Positions 50,819-61,630 of a stretch of 64,000 bases of DNA are shown here, piece by piece. The notes under the pieces are model-generated. The model ran no database searches. It had not been told where the DNA came from and saw only the letters and a program-made list of their open reading frames with translations. This DNA comes from Echinarachnius parma (taxonomy: Eukaryota > Echinodermata > Echinoidea > Clypeasteroida > Echinarachniidae): positions 77,001 to 141,000 of the forward strand of contig JBAMJV010009379.1 of NCBI GenBank assembly GCA_037951105.1. The letters are read 5' to 3'. Within the stretch, counting starts at the first letter, position 1. Each line of letters starts with the position of its first letter. Both the position numbers and the translations under genes were made by a program.

Positions 50819-51029
50819 TTTGAAAGTCTGCTATATACGGTACTTGCTGGCTGTCCACGGTTGATGCGACTTTGCCCGACAAAACAATGGCGGCCGCTGC
50901 TCCACGTTATCACAGCGATTTGGCAGAGTCCGCACTCTAGTACAACTCTATGCTCTAGCCTGACTGAAAACCAGTCGGATCGGGGGCGAGTCGGCTCTGT
51001 CTGCGCCGGGCTTTAGGGTTAGGGGTTGG
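50819..51029 (-). promoter_or_regulatory. probable THAP 5' UTR / promoter
   Basis: GC-richer than its surroundings. AACAATGGCGGCCGCTGC on the plus strand contains a GCGGCCGC and a YY1-like ATGGCGGC site near 50886. No TATA box seen. Inference only. Confidence 0.35.
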
Positions 51030-51769
51030 TATGTAAACCTTCACTCGATTAGTGAACGGTTTGTCAAAAAATCATGACCTGACAATTGGTCATGAAAATG
51101 ATGAACTGATGAGTTACATCGAACCGAGTGAAGTTGATAATATATTTTCTTTGTGATAACAAACAGTAAGTTATTCACACAAAATGACATTTTTCACAGA
51201 TTTTCATTTACATGCATCACCCATAACATGTTATATGTTACTTAAAATATGTATTTGTAAAGTTATTTTGACAAGATATTAATTAAAACATATTTTTTTA
51301 TAGCAATATGTTAACAAAATGAAGAAAAGTGTGAGATTTGTTCGCAGTCATACGTTTAAAGCGTGTAATCGATTCAAACACTACACGATTTATAAACGCG
51401 GTACTGAATCGATTATAAAAGCTCTCCACCCCCCACCTCCGTGAGATTTTTTAAAAGAGTGTTCATTTTTTGCTAATGGCTCGTTCAAAATTATTGAATT
51501 ATTGTGGGACCCAACAATAATGAAAATGTGGTGAATGGAATTGACTTGAAATAGTTGTATTGAACAAAATCTGATTAAAACAGCTAAGAAGCTGATACAT
51601 GTATAAACAAAAATGAACATTGACATAATACATGTACAGTATACAGATATACAAGAAAAAGGAACTATCGAAGTACGAGAAAATAGTATTGATACATAAA
51701 ATATTGTATAAGCATAAGGGGCATCATGTGCATATTGTGGGCTATTCAACCAATTCCGTGACAAATATA
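51030..51769 (+). repeat. interspersed repeat R2, copy 2
   Basis: Counterpart of 6400-7198, again directly followed by MITE A. Confidence 0.65.
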
Positions 51770-52783
51770 GGTTTTCCCGCTCAATTTTGCACTTTTTTCA
51801 ATCGAATTCATTTATTGTCATTCGAATTCGCGCGTTGTCGCATAATCGTTGGTATCGGTATTCCGAATCCGAATAAGGGCATGCGAATTCATGCATACGC
51901 ACACGCTTTCGTGAATAGACACTGAAGTTCATTTATGGGCATTCGAATTCGCGAATGTGCAGCCAACTGTCTTCTTCCTTCTTCTTCTTCTTCGGGTTAA
52001 TCTGCCTCCTTCAATCCTGAAGATTCTTGCAGATACTGTGTGTGTGTGTGCATACACAGGGTGCGCAGGTGCTTATTTACAAAGTGCAAGTAAAAGTCTA
52101 TTCCGGTGTTTACTTCGTTCCTTCCGTCAGGTGGCGACGGAAGGCCTCCACAGATGGTGCCAGGACAACCTCTAAGGGAAGGGCATTCCACTGACGAGCT
52201 GTTCGAGGGAAGTAGGACTGCTGGTGTTGATCAGTTATGGAATGTGGGATCATGTAGCAGAACAGTCGTGTGGCTCTTGTCGTCCGGTTGATGTCTGCTG
52301 TTTGGATGTACTGATTTGTGTTGAAGTCTACCAGTGAGTGATGCATCTTGTAGAGCATTGTGAGACGGTGGATTTCTCTTCTCTTTTGAAGGGAGGCCCA
52401 TCCAAGCTGGCTCAACATATCGGAGACACTACTGGTGTTGTGGTAGCGATTCAGCACATACCTAGCCGCTCGTCTCTGGACCATCTCCAACTGTTGTATG
52501 CATCCCACTGTGTACGGGTCCCAGACGGTGCATCCATACTCAAGGAGAGGGCGTACAGGAGCCTGGTATGCTGTTGTCTTGAGTTGGGTTGCCCTTTCGC
52601 GAATTCGAATGACCATTGATGAAAAAGTATGCACTTTGTGCAAATTCGCTTGCTCCTGCGTGATTTTGAACGACTATTTACGAATTCGAATGCTGCTTTG
52701 GTACGGCGATCGCAAATCGCGCGAATTCGTTTGCTCCTATTATCAATTCGATTGACACAATCGCGAAATTGAGCGGGAAAACC
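51770..52783 (-). mobile_element. MITE family A, inverted copy interrupted by a LINE fragment
   Basis: TA-flanked GGTTTTCCCGCTCAATTTTG at the left and AAATTGAGCGGGAAAACC at the right. Internal order is reversed relative to 750-1145. Between about 51960 and 52605 MITE sequence is replaced by a minus-strand LINE piece. Confidence 0.85.
51960..52605 (-). pseudogene. 5'-truncated LINE inserted in MITE A (reverse transcriptase C-terminus)
   Basis: The minus-strand frame reads TTAYQAPVRPLLEYGCTVWD, EMVQRRAARYVLNRY, LGWASLQKRREIHRLTMLYK, FPRTARQWNALPLEVV and EAFRRHLTEGTK then stops: the thumb and C-terminal end of a non-LTR reverse transcriptase of the I/Jockey group. The 3' end, to the left, closes with CGAAGAAGAAGAAGAAGGAA (minus strand), a trinucleotide tail. 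Codons upstream of about 52605 in this frame are MITE sequence, so the apparent 177-codon ORF is a chimera. The copy is open but lacks the catalytic domain. Confidence 0.8.
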
Positions 52784-52919
52784 TATAATATTGATACATA
52801 AACTACTGTATAAGCATAAGGCGCATCTTGTGGGCTATTCAACCAAGTCTGTGACAAAGCGGGCAATGTCAGGCGCGAATGACTGTTGATATGGTCCCGT
52901 TACCTCAGCAACAGTGGTC

Positions 52920-53168
52920 AGTAGTTGAATGAGCCAATCACAGAACTGGAATTTCGGAAATCACAGTTATCTTTTGATCCCGTGTGAAATTTTGCTAGCT
53001 CTTGACTATTCTAAAAGAGTAATGAATATGCGAATAATTTTTCATCAAAAACGAGTCTTTACCCTTTTCAATAATGTAAACATTTACCGAGACGCAAGCA
53101 TTTATAATAAATCATTTTACGATATAATTGTGTTGAACATTTTTGCTTTTCGTATCTTCTTTTCAACC
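52920..53168 (+). repeat. copy of the 55697-56010 repeat, split by MITE D
   Basis: GTTGAATGAGCCAATCACAG to TTTTCAACC matches 55697-55936. The match resumes at 53657 (AATTCACCCTGTTATATGTG). Confidence 0.85.
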
Positions 53169-53656
53169 TTAAAGGTAAAGACCAGTTTTGGAAACGCCCC
53201 CCTCTAAAAAAAAATGAAATGGAAGCTCTTACTACCAATACTGTGAAAGAATATAATTATACTAATATAGGATTATCCAAATTTGGCCAAGAAACCGCCT
53301 ACTAATTGATATATTTGCGAAATTATATATTGATCCCAATGGGACATATATCGCAAACGAGGAATCGCCCATACGCTACGTGTATTAGTACCACGTGCAG
53401 TTCACGAGGCTCTTCGCTATACGGGCTTCTCTCGTCGTTGTCGATATCTCCCGCTGCGCTATCGGCACTTACGGATCTGAATTTGCGGTGGATTTATGAA
53501 TTTCACAGGCGGATATTGATTTCTTCCGATATTTTTGTATTTAACGATGCTTAGGGTCGGATTTCACCACACAAGCCCTAGTTCAATACATATTCAACAA
53601 TACTGATCAATATAGATGTATTCGGCTACTTTCCCGAAACTGGTCTTGGGCTTTAA
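53169..53656. mobile_element. MITE family D with TTAA target duplication, empty site known
   Basis: TTAAAGGTAAAGACCAGTTT to GAAACTGGTCTTGGGCTTTAA. The unoccupied site in two copies (55937 and 60228 regions) reads CAACCTTAAAATTCACCC, with a single TTAA. This proves insertion with TTAA duplication. No ORF. Confidence 0.92.
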
Positions 53657-53784
53657 AATTCACCCTGTTATATGTGACAGGTTTGATACGAAATAAATAA
53701 TAATATGAACTTTGGAATGTTAGTCGTTTAATAAATACTTTTCTTTCTATAGATCATTCGATTTATCCTAGTTATTTCGATTTA

Positions 53785-54255
53785 AAACATTGGTGTTTTA
53801 GCTCAGTACGTAGGACAATGACACGTACAGGTCGGTCAACTAATTATAAATTCTTCAATTCTGCCTCATTATCTCGGCGAGTACATTCAAGCTGTTAGCG
53901 CCCTTCTCTTTCTCAACCGACGATATAGAAAGTTCGAGGTCCACTCGCTAGTCATACGGACCGCTAGTCATAAGGACCGCTAGTCATAAGGACCGCTAGT
54001 CATACGGACCACTATTCTTAACGTGTAACTTCCTATACCTCATGCCATTATGAATAGTGACCCCCTTTTCGTTTTATAAATAGCGGTCCTTCACGTACAG
54101 GAAGTAACACGTTATGAATAGCGGTCCTTATGACTAGTGGTCCTTATGACTAGTGGTCCTTATGACTACCGGTCCTTATGACTAGCGGTCCTTGTGACTA
54201 GCGAGGTTACCCCGTGTACGAGACAGCAGTCATCCGAGTCTCGGTTTCAAACCCG
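53785..54255 (+). mobile_element. possible tRNA-derived SINE interrupted by the 16-bp array element
   Basis: GTTTTAGCTCAGTACGTAGG (A-box-like) lies left, and CTCGGTTTCAAACCCGGATC (B-box-like) right, of the foldback. The A-to-B distance is too long unless the insert and some further sequence are removed. Confidence 0.3.
53944..54205. mobile_element. foldback element of inverted 16-bp repeats (GCTAGTCATAAGGACC)
   Basis: The left arm has four exact-period units GCTAGTCATAxGGACC. The right arm has about six inverted units GGTCCTTATGACTAGx. The centre includes TTATGAATAGTGACCCCC and an inverted pair ACGTGTAACTTCCT / AGGAAGTAACACGT. The outermost ends are CTCGCTAGTCA and TGACTAGCGAG. Confidence 0.88.
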
Positions 54256-54332
54256 GATCGGATGTGCTTTATAGAGCAAATCTTTGACTATTGTACCGGA
54301 TATCCATTTAAGACAAACTAAATTAACATACA

Positions 54333-54728
54333 GGTTTTCCCGCTCAAGTTCGCTATTGTGACAATCAAATTGATATAAGGAGCAAACGAATTCGCGCGAA
54401 TTGCGATCGCCGTGTCAAAGCAACATTCGAATTCCTAAATAGTCGTTCAAAATCACGTCTGAGCGCCTGAATGTGCACAAAGAGCATACCTTTTTATCAA
54501 TGGTCATTCAAAATGGCATGTAGTTCACGCTGGCGCTTCTGCACATTGGCGAATTCGAGTGCACGTAAATGAACTATTGCGTCTATTCACGAAACCGTAT
54601 GCGTATGCATGACTGCATCAATTCGTTTTCACTTATTCGGAATTCGAAAGACCGATACCAACGATTACGCGGCAATTTGTGAATTTAAATGACCCTAAGA
54701 AAACAGTTTCAAATTGAGCGGGAAAACC
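54333..54728 (+). mobile_element. MITE family A, full copy
   Basis: Very close to 750-1145 throughout. TA is present at the right edge; the left edge reads TACA, so the duplication is imperfect. Confidence 0.85.
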
Positions 54729-57700
54729 TACTGTATGTGTTATGCTAAACGATCCCATTAAAATAATGTGTGCTTTGAATCGATCTCAACATGTCCGTCT
54801 CCAATCGATCACAACACATAACCCACGTACTGCCTTGTAAAAATGGCATTACCAGACAAGTGGTTCTTGTTTGCTTTCACGAGACCAACAAACAAACAGC
54901 TTGTTTGCTCGAATTGTATGTCAGCAACACTATTAAAATATAAACGAGTAATATGGTGTCAGAATCTGTTAACATTTATAAAAACACGTTACTAGAATGC
55001 TTGCTAACCATCACGTAGAATCATGCTTTTTATATATATAAGTATGATTAATTACCTTCATCACATCTACACTGTAAATGGAGATAACCATTTACCTTAC
55101 ACTATAGTAATTTTGGACACACACGCCTATATGATGCGTGTGTGACAAATGTCAATTGAATGAAGGAATCCAGAAGTAGGGTATAGCCTTATGTGAACGA
55201 TCTTCTTTAGCCCATGAGCGCTTGGGAAAAAAATGCCCCCCAGGGAGTGGAGATGGTGCACAAAATGTGTGCTGGTTTGCATTGTATCCTATGACCGGGG
55301 GTAATATTATCATTGTAAAGCGCTTAGAGTTAGAGATGATTATCAATCATATTAGGCGCTATATAAATCGAAACATTATTAATTTTGTATACCTAGGTTT
55401 GCATTATGTCCCCGGTGGCGCCCCACGGCAGCCCCGTTTGCCCAAAACATAATGCGCCGTGAGAATTATTTTGACAAATTTGTCCTCTGTATTATATTCA
55501 AGTTTTGTTACGTCTAATTGCCATGTTTTCTCACGGTCTACCACGATATCCGTTACGTTTACACCATGTTCCTAGCGGCCACGGCAGCCCCGTTTGCCCA
55601 AAACATAATGCGCCGTGAGAATTATTTGACAAATTTGTCCTCTGTATTGTATTCAAGTTTTGTTAGGTCTTGCCAAGTTTTCTCACGGTCTATCACGTTG
55701 AATGAGCCAATCACAGAACTGGAATTTCGGAAATCAGTGATCTTTTGATCCCGTGTGATATTTTGCTAGCTCCTGACTATTCTAAAATAGTAATGAATAT
55801 GCGATCATTTCTCATCAAAAAGGAGTCTTTACCCTTTCCAATAATGTAAACATTTACCGAGACGCAAGGATTTATAATAAGTTATTTTACGATATAATTG
55901 TGTTGAACAATTTTGCTTTTCGTATCTTCTATTCAACCTTAAAATTCACCCTGTTATATGTGAAAGGTTGATACGAAATAAATAATAATATGAACTTTGG
56001 AATGTTCGTCGTTTAAAAGGGATCCGCTCTTTCCACTAGTTTGAAACTACGCTGTATACTAGTAGACTAGTGATAGACTGGATCATCATTTGGTAAAGGT
56101 ATACAATTGCACACCCCCCCCCCCCCCCCGGCATTTCAAAAGTATTTGGCCAATTCAGTTGAAATTCACACAAATTGATGATCTAATAATGATTGACAGG
56201 TGACACAAATTTCAAAGCAATCCGAAGACGGAAACTCACGATATCATCTTCGACAACCGATGTGACGAAAAGTAGTAGTTGGCTACGATCGTACAACCAA
56301 TTTTGATCAATCACAAATAATCTTAACATGTGATCGATCGACTGTAAATTGTCTTCTTATTATTCGTTTTCCATTATTGTTTACTCTTTAAGCGAATTTA
56401 ACCTAGTCGGCCGTATACTTTTGAAATGCCACCGGGGTGTGCAAATGTATACCTTTACCCATCATTTGAGAAAATCAGTCTGCCTTGTTCGATCACAACT
56501 TGTTGCTTCGAATCGATCACAACGTTTTAGTACCTACCTCTTGTAGGATTGAACGGTTCGTTCATTGATTATAAATTGAGTCGAATTAGGTATGATTGTG
56601 AAGGTAGGCTTGTACTTAACAAGCCTCGAGAAATTCCGATTTTTTGAATTTTTAAAAATATTTTTAAATCGAAATTGAAATGAGAAAAATTCACCCTCCA
56701 AACCAGGCCCAAATTCACCCCAATCTCGCCGCTTAGGTCGATGACGTGTGGCGAGGGGGTGAATTCTCTGTTATATCGCGGTATACATCAGTTTGCGTGC
56801 ATTATTTTGTTTACAACGTCCATCGCTCGCTTGTTTTGCAACATCGGAAATGAAGAAACAAAAATCTAGAATTGCCCAATGTTAGTGTAAACAAAAGTAG
56901 ATATTTTACCGTATGAGTGGTTATTTTCCCAAAATTGGAGATTTGTTTGACAAATTGAGAGACGCAAATTGAACATGCCTCGAAAAAAAGAAATGCCCGT
57001 CAGTTGAATGATACGAACACGCACTAGTGTTTCAGCCGGCACTGCCCCGCGAGACAGGCTATGCTCTATAGCTATACCTATGAGCTAGCTGCACGCCAAC
57101 TTCCATGTAAGTGCACTTTTAAAATGCTCCGAAAAGGAACGAAAATGCAAGATTATTACGATCACACCTTTTCTAGACTATCTCTTATTTTACTTACATG
57201 TTTGTAGGTCTTTTAAAACAAAATACGAGAACAATTACCTTCAAAAACAGCACAAAAAATGCGCTGATAATAGTGCACTTTACGTGAGCTGCGAATTGAA
57301 GCGAGCTGCATACACTGTACTATATATATCCGCTATTATATTGCATGCATTGTCCACTTCACGGCATACGCGCACGGTCGATCGAGGCTCTCTACGTATA
57401 TCGAGTATGATTCAACACGCAGACTAGGTGATTTATTTACCTATTTTTACTTTATTAGACACATTAATGAATAAAAGAATAACTTTACAACGAATATAAA
57501 CTGTTGTTGTATTAGTTCAAACAGTTTAAACCACCATAATTGTATAGAAAATAGTTCAAACAACCACGGAATCCCCGGTATAAAGGGGTATAAATCCGGT
57601 GTATATATGGTAGAAACCGAGGCTTCTGATTGGATAACCCCTCGCTCTACGTCAGTACAACACACCCAGCTTCGGATCCCGCTCGTAGCTGGATTGTGAT

Positions 57701-57965
57701 TTTGAAGCAGCGTTTAGTATTTTCAATTTTTTTTCGGATGTGCGAGTACTTGGACAGTGATATTTTCATTTTCTGTATGATTTGAACTTTTTGGAAAGAT
57801 GAAACTTGGCTTATGTTTTTTTTTTTTGAATAAGCACTTTAATCAAATGCTTCTTCTTTTCTTTTACACAAGAAAAACAAAGCGCTTTAAAAAAATGATG
57901 TTTGTTGTTAAGCAGCACCACCGACATACAAAAGAGTAAATTGATATCGCTAAGAGACTTAGTAA
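54699..57965 (+). repeat. 3.27-kb duplicated unit, copy A
   Basis: From GAAAACAGTTTCAAATTGAG to GCTAAGAGACTTAGTAA, nearly identical to 58989-63704 when a 1,446-bp insert is removed. It includes a SINE-like tail (55200-55385), repeats of GGCAGCCCCGTTTGCCCAAA at 55430 and 55585, a poly(C) tract (56114-56129, 16 C) and no convincing gene. Confidence 0.95.
55200..55385 (+). mobile_element. SINE 3' part (shared tail family)
   Basis: TGCACAAAATGTGTGCTGGT, GTAAAGCGCTTAGAG and GGCGCTATATAAATCGAAAC match the tail of the SINE at 35705-36020. No tRNA-like head is seen. Duplicated at 59485-59670. Confidence 0.65.
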
Positions 57966-58339
57966 CATTGTCCGAATCCTCAAAATACAATTTTAATTCT
58001 AGCGGTTCCCTCATACCTTGTTGTATTCGTATTAACAATTAAATCACGGGACAGCTTTCGGTTTTTCAAATTTACCTTTCTTTGCAAGGATATGTACGAT
58101 TGAAGTATTCAGATAAGAAAACTCCGGGCGAGTTTTTCATCCCTGTACAAAGTGAATGCAGTTAGTGAATATCACCCAATATCACTTTGCATTTTCGCTC
58201 ATAACTTGGCCATGCAATGTCCATTTTACTTGAAATTTCCACACAATACCATGTGGACATATGAGATAACAACACTATACACTGCATCAACCCTTCATCA
58301 CTTTTTGCACATGTCTACAAAGTTACTAGATCCCTTTAA
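57949..58339. mobile_element. MITE family C, full copy 3
   Basis: The left end is altered (CTAAGAGACTTAGTAACATT); the right end ACTAGATCCCTTTAA shares its TTAA with the next element. Confidence 0.75.
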
Positions 58340-58976
58340 AGGGACAGGTTCACTTTTACAAAACGTCTGAACAGCTTTCAGTTGACGGATGGGGATCAAT
58401 GTAACACACACAAAAAATATCAGAGCGAACAGCCCTCCAATTTTGATTCTACGAGTGAAAAACGAATGCGTCCCTCTATTTAAACTATATATCGGCCAAT
58501 AAAGGAGTTCAACTGATTAAGCATAATATTATATCAATTTAGTACTAATTCTCGTAAAGGTATTGCGAAGCCGACATTCGTTAACGTATGTCACGGAAAA
58601 AGATCTCAAAAAGAAACAATTATAATTACATGTAGTCAGTTTAAGCGATGTTTGGATATTTTGCTCGGTAAACGCTCACACATTAGTATTTATGTGCGGG
58701 TCACGTAGCTACCGCGGGTCACGTAGGGGTCAGGCATACCGATCTGCCACTCCGCGAAATCTATGTACGAACTTACTCACCGGCCGAAAATACGTATGTG
58801 CCTATTTAACCGACGTGACTTTTTTTTTATTCCGTTTTAGGTCTATAACTCCACGAAAAAGACAATTCAGGCCCAAATTTGTTCAGGCATGCTATTAAAT
58901 GACATTTCCTGTCATATAAGACAATAACCTCGCAACTTTTGAATTTTGGCTTGCAAAAGTGGATCTCTCCCTTTAA
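58336..58976 (-). mobile_element. MITE family B, full inverted copy
   Basis: TTAAAGGGACAGGTTCACTT to GTGGATCTCTCCCTTTAA; the reverse of 2100-2738. Confidence 0.85.
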
Positions 58977-61630
58977 TGAATTCGATTGGAAAACAGTTTC
59001 AAATTGAGCGGGAAAACCTACTGTATGTGTTATGCTAAACGATCCCATTAAAATAATGTGTGCTTTGAATCGATCTCAACATGTCCGTCTCGAATCGATC
59101 ACAACACATAACCCACGTGCTAGCTTGTAAGAGTGTCGTTATCAGACAAGTGCTTGTTTGCTTTCACGAGACCAACAAACAAACAGCTTGTTTGCTTGAA
59201 TTTTATGTCAGCAACACTATTAAAATATAAACGAGTAATATGATGTCAGAATCTTTTAACATTTATAAAAACACGTTACTAGAATGCGTGCTAACCATCA
59301 AGTAGAATCATGCTTTTTATATATATAAGTATGATTAATTACCTTCATCACATCTACACTGTAAATGGAGATAACCATTTACCTTACACTATAGTAATTT
59401 TGGACACACACGCCTATATGATGCGTGTGTGACAAATGTCAATTGAATGAAGGAATCCAGAAGTAGGGTATAGCCTTATGTGAACGATCTTCTTTAGCCC
59501 ATGAGCGCTTGGGAAAAAAATGCCCCCCAGGGAGTGGAGATGGTGCACAAAATGTGTGCTGGTTTGCATTGTATCCTATGACCGGGGGTAATATTATCAT
59601 TGTAAAGCGCTTAGTTAGAGATGATTATCAATCATATTAGGCGCTATATAAATCGAAATATTATTAATTTTGTATACCTAGGTTTGCATTATGTCCCCGG
59701 TGGCGCCCCACGGCAGCCCCGTTTGCCCAAAACATAATGCGCCGTGAGAATTATTTTGACAAATTTGTCCTCTGTATTATATTCAAGTTTTGTTACGTCT
59801 AATTGCCATGTTTTCTCACGGTCTACCACGATATCCGTTACGTTTACACCATGTTCCTAGCGGCCACGGCAGCCCCGTTTGCCCAAAACATAATGCGCCG
59901 TGAGAATTATTTGACAAATTTGTCCTCTGTATTGTATTCAAGTTTTGTTAGGTCTTGCCAAGTTTTCTCACGGTCTATCACGTTGAATGAGCCAATCACA
60001 GAACTGGAATTTCGGAAATCAGTGATCTTTTGATCCCGTGTGATATTTTGCTAGCTCCTTGACTATTCTAAAATAGTAATGAATATGCGATCATTTCTCA
60101 TCAAAAAGGAGTCTTTACCCTTTCCAATAATGTAAACATTTACCGAGACGCAAGGATTTATAATAAGTTATTTTACGATATAATTGTGTTGAACAATTTT
60201 GCTTTTCGTATCTTCTATTCAACCTTAAAATTCACCCTGTTATATGTGAAAGGTTGATACGAAATAAATAATAATATGAACTTTGGAATGTTCGTCGTTT
60301 AAAAGGGATCCGCTCTTTCCACTAGTTTGAAACTACGCTGTATACTAGTAGACTAGTGATAGACTGGATCATCATTTGGTAAAGGTATACAATTGCACAC
60401 CCCCCCCCCCCCCCCCCCCCGGCATTTCAAAAGTATTTGGCCAATTCAGTTGAAATTCACACAAATTGATGATCTAATAATGATTGACAGGTGACACAAA
60501 TTTCAAAGCAATCCGAAGACGGAAACTCACGATATCATCTTCGACAACCGATGTGACGAAAAGTAGTAGTTGGCTACGATCGTACAACCAATTTTGATCA
60601 ATCACAAATAATCTTAACATGTGATCGATCGACTGTAAATTGTCTTCTTATTATTCGTTTTCCATTATTGTTTACTCTTTAAGCGAATTTAACCTAGTCG
60701 GCCGTATACTTTTGAAATGCCACCGGGGTGTGCAAATGTATACCTTTACCCATCATTTGAGAAAATCAGTCTGCCTTGTTCGATCACAACTTGTTGCTTC
60801 GAATCGATCACAACGTTTTAGTACCTACCTCTTGTAGGATTGAACGGTTCGTTCATTGATTATAAATTGAGTCGAATTAGGTATGATTGTGAAGGTAGGC
60901 TTGTACTTAACAAGCCTCGAGAAATTCCGATTTTTTGAATTTTTTAAAATATTTTTAAATCGAAATTGAAATGAGAAAAATTCACCCTCCAAACCAGGCC
61001 CAAATTCACCCCAATCTCGCCGCTTAGGTCGATGACGTGTGGCGAGGGGGTGAATTCTCTGTTATATCGCGGTATACATCAGTTTGCGTGCATTATTTTG
61101 TTTACAACGTCCATCGCTCGCTTGTTTTGCAACATCGGAAATGAAGAAACAAAAATCTAGAATTGCCCAATGTTAGTGTAAACAAAAGTAGATATTTTAC
61201 CGTATGAGTGGTTATTTTCCCAAAATTGGAGATTTGTTTGACAAATTGAGAGACGCAAATTGAACATGCCTCGAAAAAAAGAAATGCCCGTCAGTTGAAT
61301 GATACGAACACGCACTAGTGTTTCAGCCGGCACTGCCCCGCGAGACAGGCTATGCTCTATAGCTATACCTATGAGCTAGTTGCACGCCAACTTCCATGTA
61401 ATTGCACTTTTAAAATGCTCCGAAAAGGAACGAAAATGCAAGATTATTACGATCACACCTTTTCTAGACTATCTCTTATTTTACTTACATGTTTGTAGGT
61501 CTTTTAAAACAAAATACGAGAACAATTACCTTCAAAAACAGCACAAAAAATGCGCTGATAATAGTGCACTTTACGTGAGCTGCGAATTGAAGCGAGCTGC
61601 ATACACTGTACTATATATATCCGCTATTAT

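Noticed and set aside
51100-51145. CTGATGAG...GAA resembling a hammerhead ribozyme core
   Set aside because: No stem II and no complementary stems I/III found; the other copy of the repeat lacks the motif.
55518-55748. ORF MPCFLTVYHDIRYVYTM... repeated at 59803
   Set aside because: Identical only because of the segmental duplication; no domain or splice structure.
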